Of a DNA stretch of 64,000 nt, positions 7,718 through 16,434 are shown piece after piece. This DNA is from Aeromicrobium piscarium (GTDB lineage: Bacteria > Actinomycetota > Actinomycetes > Propionibacteriales > Nocardioidaceae). The stretch's first letter is position 1. Each line of letters starts with the position of its first letter. The stretch lies in contig NZ_VLNT01000004.1 in the NCBI RefSeq assembly GCF_007421815.1, positions 218,227-282,226 of the forward strand. The letters run 5' to 3'. The notes beneath the pieces were generated by a model. It made no database searches. It was not told where the DNA came from and saw only the letters and a program-made list of their open reading frames with translations. A program made the translations under genes and the position numbers.

Positions 7718-10101
7718 GACGCGGCCTCCTTCGTTCGGCTGGCTTCCCGGATCGCCGTCCGCAATCGGTGTGGGGTGGCGGGCAGGTGGAAGACTCCGAT
7801 GCCCAGCGGAGAGAGCGCATCGGAGATGGCATTCGCGATGGCCGCCGGCGCGCCGATCGTCCCGCCCTCGCCGACTCCCTTCGCCCCGGTGATCGAGGCC
7901 GGAGAGATGGTCTCGAGGTGAGCGATCCGGATCGGGGGGATCTCGGCCACCGTCGGGGGCAGGTAGTCCATCAGCGAGGTGGTGACGAGGACGCCACGGT
8001 CGTCGTAGATGAGCTCCTCGTAGAGCGCATTGGCGATGCCCTGGGCGATGCCACCGTGGATCTGCCCGTCGACGACGGCGGGGTTCACCAGCCGGCCGGC
8101 GTCCTCGGCGACCAGGAACCGGTCGATCCGGACCTGGCCGGTGTCCGGATCGACCTCCACCTCCGCGACGTGACACGCATTCGCGAAGGTCCCGGCCGGG
8201 TCGTAGACGCCCACCGCCTCCAGCGCCGGCTCGCCTTTGTCGGGGATGAGCTGGGCATTGTGGTAGGTGTCGCGGGCGAGGACGCGCAGAGCGATCTCCT
8301 CGCCGGTGTCGCGGCGGCGCGCGTGTCCGCCCACCAGCTCGATGTCATCGGGCAGTCCGCCGAGCCGATGTGCCGCCAGCACACGGAGCCGTTCGGCCAG
8401 CTCGCGAGCGGCGATCAAGGTGGCGCCACCGGCGATGACCATGGCCCGGCTCGCGAAGCTCCCCCAGCCGTAGGGCGTGACATCGGTGTCGGAATCGATC
8501 ACGCGCACGGAGGAAGGCTCGATGCCGAGCGCGTCGCTGACCACCTGGGCGAGGGTCGTCCGTAGTCCCTGTCCATGAGGAGAGGCGCCGATCCGCACGG
8601 TCACCCCGCCGGAGGGGTCCATCGTGCAGATGACGCGTTCGGCACCCGGTGTGACGGTCGCGATGGCCTCGCGCCCCAGGCTCATCGGAACGGACCGGGC
8701 CGCGAACGCCGGAGTGCCGTAGCCGGTGCGCTCGGCGAAACTCGAGAATCCGATCCCGAGATAGCGGCCTTCGGCGCGGGCGGCTCGCTGCCGGTCCCGG
8801 AATGCCGCGAGATCGGCCATGTCGGCTGCGAGCTGCAGCGTCTCCAGGTGGGATGCTTCGTCGAGCACGAGACCGGACGGCGTGCGGTGGGGGAACTCGC
8901 TGACCAGGTTCTTGCGGCGGATCTGCACCGGATCGAGATCCAGTTCGGCGGCGGCGACATCCATGAGCCGCTCCATCGCCAGCACCTGCACCGGCCGGGA
9001 CACACCGCGGTAGGGAGCGATCGGGCATTTGTTGGTGAGGATGCCGCGCGAACGCACCGAGTACTCGCGGACCCGGTAGCAGCCGGGCAGCTCCGCCATC
9101 GCCATCAGCGGCTCGACCCCGAAGGTCACCGGATAACAGCTGTACGCTCCGACATCGCAGACCAGGTCACCGCGTAGAGCCAGCAGCTCGCCGTCGGCGG
9201 CGAAGGCACCTTCGATGTCGTAGACCTGCTCGCGACTGTGCCACGCCGCCAGGAAGTTCTCCTCGCGCGTCTCGATCCACGCGATATTGCGGCGCAGCGT
9301 CCGGGCCAGGTGCACGACCACGACGTCCTCGCGAGCGAGGGTCATCTTGGCACCGAAACCGCCGCCGACATCCGGCGAGATCACCCGCAGATCGTCCTCG
9401 GGGATGCCGAGGCAGTCGGCGATGCCGGTCCGGGTCATGTGCGGCATCTGCAGCGTCGCGTGCAGAGTCACGCGCCCGCTGGCGCGGTCATAGGCCGCAT
9501 GGCTCGCGCGGGCCTCGAGGGGCATCGCGCTCTGTCGGGAAGAGCCCACCCGAACGGCCACGATGCGGTCGGCCGCGGCGACGGCCTCGTCGAAACCCGG
9601 CGTATGGATGCGGCCGTCGACCACGGTGTTCGGGTCGCCGGGGTAGTCCGCGTCGTGGACGAGGGGTGCGTCGGGTCGCCTGGCGTCGTCGGCATCGAGC
9701 ACGGCCGGCAGCGGGTCGATGTCGACCACGACCTCGTCGAGCGCATCCTCAGCCTCGGCCTCGCTCGGCGCGAGCACGACCGCTACGGGTTCGCCGACGA
9801 AGCGCACCACCTCATCGGCGAGGATCGGCGTCGAGACCGTCACATAGTCGGGCCGGTCGAGGACGGCGCGGATCGGCCGGAGACCCGCGAGATCGGCGGC
9901 GGTCAGGACCGTGACATGGGAGGGGGCGCTGATCGACCGGATCCGCCCGGCGGCATGCGGACTGCGCACGAACCGCGCGTGCAGACAGTCATCGCCCGCG
10001 GCCACGTCGGCGACATATCGCCCCCAGCCACGCAGGATGGCGGGATCCTCCAGCCGTGGCAGCGCTCGTCCCGTCCAGCTGCGTGGCTCGTCCGCGGTCA
10101 T
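7714..10101 (-). CDS. Molybdenum hydroxylase large (molybdopterin) subunit, copy 1
   Basis: This 795-residue paralogue of the large subunit has RALPRLEDPAILRGWGRYVADV at its start, VGGGFGAKMTLARED (about residue 250), APYRGVSRPVQV and the Glu loop GVGEGG near residue 755. PYRGVSR, like the loop in copy 2, lacks the CO dehydrogenase Cys. The two copies are clearly diverged (different substrate loops), so they should not be simple duplicates. ATG 10101 overlaps the stop of the FAD subunit gene as ATGA. The order FAD - large - small - large is discussed under findings. Confidence 0.9.
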   Translation of the reverse strand: MTADEPRSWTGRALPRLEDPAILRGWGRYVADVAAGDDCLHARFVRSPHAAGRIRSISAPSHVTVLTAADLAGLRPIRAVLDRPDYVTVSTPILADEVVRFVGEPVAVVLAPSEAEAEDALDEVVVDIDPLPAVLDADDARRPDAPLVHDADYPGDPNTVVDGRIHTPGFDEAVAAADRIVAVRVGSSRQSAMPLEARASHAAYDRASGRVTLHATLQMPHMTRTGIADCLGIPEDDLRVISPDVGGGFGAKMTLAREDVVVVHLARTLRRNIAWIETREENFLAAWHSREQVYDIEGAFAADGELLALRGDLVCDVGAYSCYPVTFGVEPLMAMAELPGCYRVREYSVRSRGILTNKCPIAPYRGVSRPVQVLAMERLMDVAAAELDLDPVQIRRKNLVSEFPHRTPSGLVLDEASHLETLQLAADMADLAAFRDRQRAARAEGRYLGIGFSSFAERTGYGTPAFAARSVPMSLGREAIATVTPGAERVICTMDPSGGVTVRIGASPHGQGLRTTLAQVVSDALGIEPSSVRVIDSDTDVTPYGWGSFASRAMVIAGGATLIAARELAERLRVLAAHRLGGLPDDIELVGGHARRRDTGEEIALRVLARDTYHNAQLIPDKGEPALEAVGVYDPAGTFANACHVAEVEVDPDTGQVRIDRFLVAEDAGRLVNPAVVDGQIHGGIAQGIANALYEELIYDDRGVLVTTSLMDYLPPTVAEIPPIRIAHLETISPASITGAKGVGEGGTIGAPAAIANAISDALSPLGIGVFHLPATPHRLRTAIREASRTKEAAS

Positions 10102-10958
10102 GACGCCGCCCCCGTGGCGTTCAGCGCTCGCGGCAGCAATGCCCGCACGAGATCTCGCCGGTAGTCGGCGTCTCCGTGGGAATCGGCGGGCGGATCGACC
10201 TCGTCGGCGGCGGCCTCGGCGGCCTCGGTCACCGTCTGCGCCGACCATGTGCTGCCCAGCAGGACGGCCTCGGCGGCCGCACTGCGCCACGGCACCTCGC
10301 TGACACCGCCGAGGCAGACGCGGGCCCCCGTCACCACGCCCTCCTCCACCTTCACCGCAGCCGTCGCGGCCACGATCGCGAAGTCTCCCGCCCGTCGTGC
10401 GAACTCGGCGATACCGGTCACGTGGTGGTCGTCGAGTGCGGGCAGGGAGATCGACGTGAGGATCTCGTCGGGCTCCATCGCGGTCGTGAAGATCGCCTGG
10501 AAGAAGTCCGCGGCAGGGATCGTGCGCTCCCCGCGCGAGCCTCGCACCGTCATCTCCGCGTCGAGCAATCGCGCCACCAGGCACCACTCGGAGGCCGCAT
10601 CGCAGTGCGCGATCGATCCGCCGAAGGTGCCCCGCGTACGGATCGGCAGGTGCCCGACCTGGGCGGCGGCCGATCTCAGCAAGGAGCCCAGGGGCCCGGG
10701 GAGATGGGTGTTCTGGACGGTCAGGTGGCGGGTGCGTGCTCCGATCGTCACGCGCTCGTCTCCCGGCGCGATGCCCTCGAGGCCGGGAACCCGGTTGATG
10801 TCGATCAGCCGCTCCGGACGCGCCAGCCGGAAGTTCATCATCGGAATGAGGCTCTGTCCGCCGGACAGCACCTTGCTCTCGTAAGGGTCTACCGCGAGCT
10901 CGTCCACCGCCTCCTCGAGGCTGGTCGGTCGGACATACTCGAATGCGCTGGGTTTCAC
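10098..10958 (-). CDS. Molybdenum hydroxylase medium (FAD-binding) subunit
   Basis: The 286-residue protein has the FAD-binding signature of the CoxM/XdhB family: SGGQSLIPMMNFRLARPERLIDI near residue 32 and TFGGSIAHCDAASEW near residue 110, followed by the C-terminal CO dehydrogenase flavoprotein domain (CLGGVSEVPWR). It takes electrons from the 2Fe-2S subunit and passes them to NAD+ or a quinone. It starts at ATG 10958 with a 4-base overlap with the upstream nitrilase gene and ends with a 4-base overlap into copy 1. Confidence 0.92.
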   Translation of the reverse strand: MKPSAFEYVRPTSLEEAVDELAVDPYESKVLSGGQSLIPMMNFRLARPERLIDINRVPGLEGIAPGDERVTIGARTRHLTVQNTHLPGPLGSLLRSAAAQVGHLPIRTRGTFGGSIAHCDAASEWCLVARLLDAEMTVRGSRGERTIPAADFFQAIFTTAMEPDEILTSISLPALDDHHVTGIAEFARRAGDFAIVAATAAVKVEEGVVTGARVCLGGVSEVPWRSAAAEAVLLGSTWSAQTVTEAAEAAADEVDPPADSHGDADYRRDLVRALLPRALNATGAAS

Positions 10959-11794
10959 CAGATCTCCTTGCCGTCGTAGACGCCGTACACATCGGTTCTC
11001 CGGTCGGCCCGTGGCCGGATCCGTGCTGAACGCTCTTGGGCCGCCCGCACCTCCGCGAGGTCGATGACCGCGCTCCCGCGGTCCGCTTCTCGCCTCGACA
11101 GCGGACCCGCCAGGAGGCGGCCGCGGGCGTCCACGGCCACCGACCCGCCCAGGGTCCGAAGGCCGGGGTGCTCCCCGGCCTGGGAGACCGCCACGACCGC
11201 GACCTGGTCAAGGTTGGCCTGGACCAGCACGGCCTCCGCCTGCTGGACCAGTCCCTCCGCCGGCACGTCGGCATCGAATCCGCCGACCCAAGCGGCCGGG
11301 GCCAGCACGATGTCCGCGCCCTTGAGCGACAGCAGCCGCAGAGTCTCGACGAAACGCAGGTCGTAGCAGACGCAGATGCCCAGGACGCCGTGCGGCGTAG
11401 CGACCACCTCCAGCTCCTCGCCCGCCGTGAAGGCCTCCTTCTCCGCGTCGAAGAGGTGCAGCTTCCGGTAGTTGAGCAGTGGACCGTCCGGCCCGACGAG
11501 TACGACGCTGTTGAAGTACTCGCCGTCGTCCTTCTCGCAGTAGCCGACCGCGACCAGCCCGTCGTGGGCGCTCGAGACCGTCATCAGATCGTTCACCAAC
11601 GGACCGTCGAGCGCCTGGGCGCCGGCCTCCACACTGGCCCGGTCGACGACATATCCGCTGGAGGCGAGCTCGGGGAACACCACGATGTCGGCGCCCTCGC
11701 GCAACGCCGTGCTCGCACGGCCCATCAGGTCTGCGATGTTGTCATCGCAGCGGCCCGGCACGGGCGCTGTCTGTTCGAGGGCGACGACGGTCAT
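10955..11794 (-). CDS. Carbon-nitrogen hydrolase (nitrilase superfamily amidase)
   Basis: The 279-residue protein shows the full Glu-Lys-Cys set of the superfamily: Glu in VVFPELASSG (about residue 42), Lys in NYRKLHLFDAEK (about residue 113) and Cys in GICVCYDLRF (about residue 147). It should hydrolyse a carbamoyl or amide bond, likely an open-chain intermediate of the pathway. Start ATG 11794 overlaps the bicupin stop by four bases. The substrate cannot be read from sequence. Confidence 0.88.
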   Translation of the reverse strand: MTVVALEQTAPVPGRCDDNIADLMGRASTALREGADIVVFPELASSGYVVDRASVEAGAQALDGPLVNDLMTVSSAHDGLVAVGYCEKDDGEYFNSVVLVGPDGPLLNYRKLHLFDAEKEAFTAGEELEVVATPHGVLGICVCYDLRFVETLRLLSLKGADIVLAPAAWVGGFDADVPAEGLVQQAEAVLVQANLDQVAVVAVSQAGEHPGLRTLGGSVAVDARGRLLAGPLSRREADRGSAVIDLAEVRAAQERSARIRPRADRRTDVYGVYDGKEIW

Positions 11795-12603
11795 GAGAGT
11801 TCGAGCTCCGCGGTCAGTCCGTCGACATCGACGCCGACGGCACGCAACATGTCCAGATCCGCCGGGCAGGGCCCGCCGACGCTGATCACTCTCTCCCCCA
11901 GGTCGGCGGCCACCGCGTGGACGACCCCGGCGGGGATGTGGACGACATCGCCGGGGCCGAAGGGCAGCTTCGAGCCGTTCGTGACGTCCTCGGCCGTGCC
12001 GCGGCCCTCGACGATGTAGATCGTGTCCTCGGAGTACCGATGCACGTGTTCGGTGTTCCGTTCACCGGGTTCGAGGACGACATAGTTCATATTGGCAGTC
12101 GCCGCCCGCGCGCCGTACCAGACGACGAGCCGCGCGTCGGCGGAGATGAAGGGGACCATGAGCCCGGGCTCGTCACGGTGGAATCCGCGCAGCTCGGGGG
12201 TGCCCGAGGTCGCCGCGTCGACCTGATCGGCCGGCGTGCCGAAGTCCGGGTCGACCGGGGACGGCCCGCCGATCAGGAACACGGCCGAGGACGCCACGAT
12301 GCGGTAGTCGGTGCCGGGTGAGACGTGGAACATCCCTCCCTGCTCGAGTGTGAGGTGTTCGTTCGCGGCAGCCGATTCCACCGAGGCCTTCCCGTCGATC
12401 ACGTAGTAGACCGCCTCCACCTGGTGGCGCATGGCGATGGTCGAGGCACCCTCGACGAGCTCGATGGCGTACAGGCTGCGCAGGCTCGCCCCGGAGCGAG
12501 GCCCGACCACCTCGCGACACGACCCGTCGCCCAGGACGATGTCGAGTTCCGGTCCCCACTCATCGCTCCCGATGATCCGAGCGTGGCCTGCTTCGTGTGT
12601 CAT
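11791..12603 (-). CDS. Bicupin protein, first gene of the catabolic operon
   Basis: The 270-residue protein has two cupin barrels. The first contains MRHQVEAVYYVIDG, the second GERNTEHVHRYSEDTIYIVEGRG followed by FGPGDVVHIPAGVVHAV, with His/Glu metal ligands clearest in the second. Size and two-barrel layout resemble ureidoglycine aminohydrolase, gentisate-type and pirin-like enzymes, but no diagnostic residues settle which. ATG 12603 follows GAGGAACAGCGTC, a good ribosome site, so an upstream in-frame start five codons earlier is not used. Function open; an enzyme acting on a pathway intermediate is likely. Confidence 0.8.
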   Translation of the reverse strand: MTHEAGHARIIGSDEWGPELDIVLGDGSCREVVGPRSGASLRSLYAIELVEGASTIAMRHQVEAVYYVIDGKASVESAAANEHLTLEQGGMFHVSPGTDYRIVASSAVFLIGGPSPVDPDFGTPADQVDAATSGTPELRGFHRDEPGLMVPFISADARLVVWYGARAATANMNYVVLEPGERNTEHVHRYSEDTIYIVEGRGTAEDVTNGSKLPFGPGDVVHIPAGVVHAVAADLGERVISVGGPCPADLDMLRAVGVDVDGLTAELELS

Positions 12604-12711
12604 GACGCTGTTCCTCACTGCCCTCGTCCGCCGCGCGGACTCTTCTTGAATATTGTTAAGTGTAATTGAAATATACGGGGATGGGGAGGCCCGTATCCGC
12701 CACAGAGGCGT
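12604..12711 (-). promoter_or_regulatory. AT-rich promoter region of the catabolic operon
   Basis: This 108-base gap is markedly AT-rich near 12645-12680 (minus strand reads TTTCAATTACACTTAACAAT then ATTCAAG), against a high-GC background. It lies between the XRE-cupin gene stop and the bicupin start and holds TACACT and CAATAT as possible -10 boxes. TTCAA occurs twice about 18 bases apart and could be half-sites for the neighbouring regulator. No perfect dyad is present. Confidence 0.45.
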
Positions 12712-13305
12712 TCAGTCGAGCAGGTTGACCCAGACGGCGCGCGCGGAGGAGCGGCCTTCGTTCGCGATGCGGTGGGGTGTGGACGAGTCGTAGCTGATGG
12801 CGTCGCCGGCACGCAGCCGGTAACTGGCCCCAGCGAGCTCGACGGTGAGCGAGCCGCTGATGACGATGCCGTATTCACGTCCCCCGTGATGGACCGGCTT
12901 GTCGCCGCTCGCGGTGCCGGGGGCGTACTCGTTGACCGCCATCTCGAGCCCACGGTCAGCGGCGTGGTGCGCGATGCGACGCACGACGCCCTCGCCGGTC
13001 TCCACCTCGGTCTGCGCGGCGCGCGGAACCACCGGCGACACGGTCTCGGCCTCTGGATGATCGAAGAGATCGTGCATCTGCAGCCGCAGCGCCGAGGCGA
13101 CGGCGACGAGCGTGCCGATCGACGCACCCGCCACACCGCGTTCGAGCATCGACAGCATCGACACCGACACGCCCGTGCTCTCGGCGAGATCGTTCAGCGT
13201 CATGTTGATCTGCTTGCGGCGGGCCCGGATCGTCGACCCCACCTTGCGGATGGTCTCGTCAGCCGCATTCGGCTCACCAGTACCGCTCCGAGCGGGGATC
13301 TTCAC
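12712..13305 (-). CDS. XRE-family regulator with C-terminal cupin (ligand-sensing) domain
   Basis: The 197-residue protein has an N-terminal helix-turn-helix (IRARRKQINMTLNDLAESTGVSVSMLSMLERG, about residues 19-50) and a C-terminal cupin (KPVHHGGREYGIVISGSLTVEL, LRAGDAISYDSSTPH). Such proteins usually control a neighbouring catabolic or uptake operon and sense a small metabolite. The start is GTG 13305, six bases after GGGAGGAG; ATG codons at 13383 and 13380 are in frame but lack a site. It sits between the importer genes and the catabolic genes and most likely controls both. Confidence 0.85.
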   Translation of the reverse strand: MKIPARSGTGEPNAADETIRKVGSTIRARRKQINMTLNDLAESTGVSVSMLSMLERGVAGASIGTLVAVASALRLQMHDLFDHPEAETVSPVVPRAAQTEVETGEGVVRRIAHHAADRGLEMAVNEYAPGTASGDKPVHHGGREYGIVISGSLTVELAGASYRLRAGDAISYDSSTPHRIANEGRSSARAVWVNLLD

Positions 13306-13421
13306 AGGTGTCTCCTCCCGCGCGCCGCGTCGATCCCGGACAGTGTAGTCCAGGTCCCCCTTCGCCACATCGACTCCCATCATGTCTCGGCCTTCGTCAC
13401 CGTCCCCGGCCCCCGGTCGCT

Positions 13422-14255
13422 TCACGAATGCGACCGCCAGAAGACGACCTTGGAGTCGATGTACTCGACGATCCAGTAGAGGATGAGGCCGAAGATCATC
13501 AGCGCCACGATGACGGCGAACCCGCCGGCGACGTCCAGCTGGAAGTTCAGCGACTTGATCAACACTCCCATGCCGCGCGAGGCACCGACGAACTCCGCGA
13601 CGATCGCACCGATCAGCGCCAGCGTGATGGCATTCTTGATGCCCGCGAAGATCAACGGCAGGGACGACGGGAGCACGAGCTTGCGGTACTCCTCCCAGCG
13701 GCTCGCGCCGAGGGATCGCATGAGCGTGCGGGCGTTCCGGTCCACGGTGTCCATACCGACCATGACGTTGAGCAGCACCGGGAAGAAGCAGATCGTGGCG
13801 GCCATGACGACCTTGGACGTCAACCCGAAGCCGAACCAGGTGAGGAAGAGCGGCGCCAGCGCGACGCGCGGGGTGATCTGGAAGCCGACGACGATCGGAT
13901 AGAACGCCGTCTTGGCCCAGTCGTACATGCCGAGGGCCGTACCGATCGCCCAGGCGAGGACCACCCCGATCAGGAAGCCGGCGATCGTCTCGGCCATCGT
14001 CACCCAGGTGGCCTCCCAGAAGTAGGCCTTGTCGAGCATCGACACGAAGCTGACGGCCACATCCGAGGGCGGTGGGACGATGATCTCGTTCACGAGACCC
14101 GCACGGCAGGCCAGTTCCCAGAGCAGCAGGAACACGACGATCACGAGCACCGGCGGCCATACCTTGGCCCACGGCCCGCGACGAGCAGGACGACCCGCCT
14201 TCGTGACAGTGGTCTTTCGTGTCGGGGGCATCTTGTGTGCAGTACTGGTCGACAT
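13422..14255 (-). CDS. ABC transporter permease (SsuC/TauC-like)
   Basis: The 277-residue inner membrane protein has about six helices: the first at residues 33-50 (VLVIVVFLLLWELAC), later ones around MAETIAGFLIGVVLAW and VMAATICFFPVLLNV. The EAA loop is LGASRWEEYRKLVLPSSLPLIFAGIK, which docks the ATPase. An Arg/Lys-rich cytoplasmic N-terminus of about 30 residues precedes the first helix. It forms an importer with the next two genes. The start is ATG 14255, nine bases after the ATPase stop. Confidence 0.9.
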   Translation of the reverse strand: MSTSTAHKMPPTRKTTVTKAGRPARRGPWAKVWPPVLVIVVFLLLWELACRAGLVNEIIVPPPSDVAVSFVSMLDKAYFWEATWVTMAETIAGFLIGVVLAWAIGTALGMYDWAKTAFYPIVVGFQITPRVALAPLFLTWFGFGLTSKVVMAATICFFPVLLNVMVGMDTVDRNARTLMRSLGASRWEEYRKLVLPSSLPLIFAGIKNAITLALIGAIVAEFVGASRGMGVLIKSLNFQLDVAGGFAVIVALMIFGLILYWIVEYIDSKVVFWRSHS

Positions 14256-14264
14256 CGTGGCCTC

Positions 14265-15059
14265 TCAGATGTACTCGGCGATGGCCTCGCGCACGAGGCT
14301 CTCGTTCTCGATGGCCGCGGCGCTCGCAAGGTGCTCGGCGCCACGCGGTCGCGGCAGATCGACATCGATGATGTCGATGACCTCCCCGGGACGTGGCCGC
14401 ATGCAGACGACACGATCGGACAGGAACACCGCCTCGGAGATGTTGTGGGTGACGAACAGCGTCGTCCGGCCAAGCTCCTCGTGCAGCCGCGCCAGCTCGA
14501 TATTGAGTCGCTCGCGCGTGAACTCATCGAGCGCGGAGAAGGGCTCGTCCATCAACAGCAGGGCCGGATCGGTGACGAGCGCACGAGCCAGGCTGACCCG
14601 CTGTCGCATCCCGCCGGAGAGCTCCCAGACATTCTTCTGAGCGAACTCCGTCAGGTGGGTCAGCTCCAGGAGCTCGTGCGCACGCGCCGTGGCACTCGTC
14701 CGGTCCAGGCCGAGGATCTCCACCGGCAGCAGGATGTTGTCGAGCACGGACCGCCAGGGGAAGAGCACCGGCGTCTGCAGCATGATGGCGCTGTCCTGTC
14801 GCCCCGGGGCGGCGGGAGTGCCGAAGACGTCGACGGTTCCGGCGGTCTGCGGCAGCAGCCCGGCGATGATGTGCAGCAAGGTGGACTTGCCACAGCCGCT
14901 CGGTCCGAGGAAGGACACGAACTCCCCGGGCTGGATCTGCAGGTCGATATTGCGCAGGGCCGTCACCTCGCCGCCGTCGGCGGTGTCGTAGACCTTGCTG
15001 AGGGACTGGATCGTGATGCCCTCACGGGTCACGGACGGCGGCTGTTCAGTTACCGTCAC
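14265..15059 (-). CDS. ABC transporter ATP-binding protein (SsuB/TauB-like)
   Basis: The 264-residue ATPase shows Walker A GPSGCGKSTLL, Q-loop MLQTPVLFPWRS, signature LSGGMRQRVSLARAL, Walker B LLLMDEPFSALD and the His switch FVTHNISEA. It powers the importer made with the permease at 13422 and the binding protein at 15046. The GTG at 15059 lies inside the end of the binding-protein gene (14-base overlap) with GGAGG nine bases upstream; the frame is open further upstream but only through the binding-protein gene. Confidence 0.92.
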   Translation of the reverse strand: MTVTEQPPSVTREGITIQSLSKVYDTADGGEVTALRNIDLQIQPGEFVSFLGPSGCGKSTLLHIIAGLLPQTAGTVDVFGTPAAPGRQDSAIMLQTPVLFPWRSVLDNILLPVEILGLDRTSATARAHELLELTHLTEFAQKNVWELSGGMRQRVSLARALVTDPALLLMDEPFSALDEFTRERLNIELARLHEELGRTTLFVTHNISEAVFLSDRVVCMRPRPGEVIDIIDVDLPRPRGAEHLASAAAIENESLVREAIAEYI

Positions 15060-16128
15060 TGCTCCTCGCCTCCTCACGCGTCGCGGCGATATCGAAGTCC
15101 CAGTAGTCCGAGGCGAACTGCTCGGCGATCCCGCCTCCGGCGAAGGTCCCGGCATCGGGATCTGTCGTGATCGCGCCGGATTCGGCGAGCACCTCGAAGG
15201 TCGTCTGCCACGCGCTGTCGTCAACGTGACCGAAGGGAGTGTCGGCATCGTCGGCGACACCCGACAACCCGATCGTGTCCTTCACATAGGTGGTCGCGAA
15301 GTCCATGTCCTCGCACTCCTGCGGCACGACGCGACAGGCGATGGTGGTGGCGGCCTCGGGGTTCTCCGCGGCGAACACCGCACCGCGGGCCCACGCCCTC
15401 GCCATGCCGACGAGCTGGTCGCGCACCTGATCGTCCTCGAGGGCGTCCGCGGTAGTCACCAGGCAGTCCCCGGGGATCGCGTTGTACTGCTCAGGGGTGA
15501 TGTCCCGGGTCTGCAGCCGGCCATCGGCCGTGAGCGTCGAGATATCGGGATAGCTGCCGGCATAGGCGTCGACCTGTCCCTGCAGGATCGCGTTCAGCGA
15601 GGCGGGGCCGGCGTCGCCGATCGGCAGGATGCGGACATCGGCATCCCGCTGGAGGCCGGCCGCCTCCAGGGACGCATTGACGATGGGCTCCTCGCCGCCG
15701 CCGGCCTCGGCGATGCCGAGGGTCTTGCCCTCGAGGTCCTCGACGCTCTCGATATCGGAGTCATCGGGGACGACGATGCGGAAGATGTTCTGCGGCGGGT
15801 TGCACATGAGCGCGCGGAGGTTGTCGTCCTTCGAGAAGGCGACGGCGGCGTCGGGGGCACCGGCCCAGCCGGCCGGGACATTGCCGGCGATGAGCTGCTG
15901 TGTCACGAAGCCCGAGCCGTTGGTCTCCTCGAACTGGACGTCGACTCCTTCGTCCTCGAAGTAGCCCTGATCCTCCGCGATGAGCATCGGCAGCCAGTAG
16001 ATCGACTTCTTGTACGAGAGCATGACGGTCAGCCCGTCGTCGCCGCCGGCTCCGTCACCACCGGACCCACAGCCGGCCAGGCCTGCGACGAGCACCAGTG
16101 GCGCCGCCGCCCGAAGTAGTTTCCTCAT
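15046..16128 (-). CDS. ABC transporter substrate-binding lipoprotein (NMT1/SsuA-like)
   Basis: The 360-residue protein starts with a lipoprotein signal (lipobox LAGC at about residue 20, followed by a Gly/Ser/Asp-rich tether). The mature part matches the NMT1/THI5-like binding family, with MLSYKKSIYWLPMLIAEDQGYFEDEGVDV near its start and GWAGAPDAAVAFSKDD as ligand-loop segment. These proteins bind sulfonates, pyrimidines, riboflavin and other organic solutes. ATG 16128 gives the clean signal peptide. It is the first gene of the importer operon, transcribed away from the NCS2 permease. Confidence 0.9.
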   Translation of the reverse strand: MRKLLRAAAPLVLVAGLAGCGSGGDGAGGDDGLTVMLSYKKSIYWLPMLIAEDQGYFEDEGVDVQFEETNGSGFVTQQLIAGNVPAGWAGAPDAAVAFSKDDNLRALMCNPPQNIFRIVVPDDSDIESVEDLEGKTLGIAEAGGGEEPIVNASLEAAGLQRDADVRILPIGDAGPASLNAILQGQVDAYAGSYPDISTLTADGRLQTRDITPEQYNAIPGDCLVTTADALEDDQVRDQLVGMARAWARGAVFAAENPEAATTIACRVVPQECEDMDFATTYVKDTIGLSGVADDADTPFGHVDDSAWQTTFEVLAESGAITTDPDAGTFAGGGIAEQFASDYWDFDIAATREEARSSDGN

Positions 16129-16434
16129 GTTCACCCTCGCTTGGTCGGCGAGCCGCGGGTGACTCCCGGGCCCGATCAGAGTGGACGTGACTCGCATCAC
16201 ATGATGATGAGCATAAGTCACATTGAAGGAAAGTCAACCCTGATGAAGTTTCAGCGAGGTTAAAGCTGCTTCACATCCATGCAACGACAGGGGCAGCGGA
16301 GGTGACGACCCGGAAGGTTAACCAGCCTGAAATTAAATCGACTTGATTGAACAACGCGAGTGGTCCAAGATACCGACATGTGATCCACGCCACCCTGGCC
16401 GGATCGCGTCCAGTCGAGTCACGCCGGAGTCACC
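16129..16434. promoter_or_regulatory. Divergent promoter region between the ABC importer and the NCS2 permease
   Basis: This 306-base gap separates two divergent transport units. It contains no convincing gene. Two AT-rich patches stand out: 16218-16270 (with GATGAAGTTTCAGCG and GAGGTTAAAG) and 16313-16352 (AAGGTTAACCAGCC, then AAATTAAATCGACTTGATTG). GGTTAA appears in both. A palindromic GGTTAACC occurs at 16316-16323. These are plausible operator or promoter elements for the XRE-cupin regulator, unproven. Confidence 0.45.

Noticed and set aside
4884..10101. Carbon monoxide dehydrogenase
   Set aside because: The gene set (large, medium, small, CoxG) resembles CODH, but both large subunits lack the active-site Cys loop and read YRSPGR and YRGVSR.
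13306..13383. Longer XRE-cupin protein starting at the ATG pair at 13380-13383
   Set aside because: GTG 13305 has GGGAGGAG at the best distance, and the extra residues are not part of the HTH domain.
12712..14172. 486-codon fusion of permease-like and regulator sequence
   Set aside because: The first part is a shifted frame of the permease gene; the regulator has its own start.
13308..15170. Plus-strand open frame of 620 codons
   Set aside because: Antisense to the permease and ATPase genes of the importer; no recognisable domain, Arg/His/Gln-rich composition.
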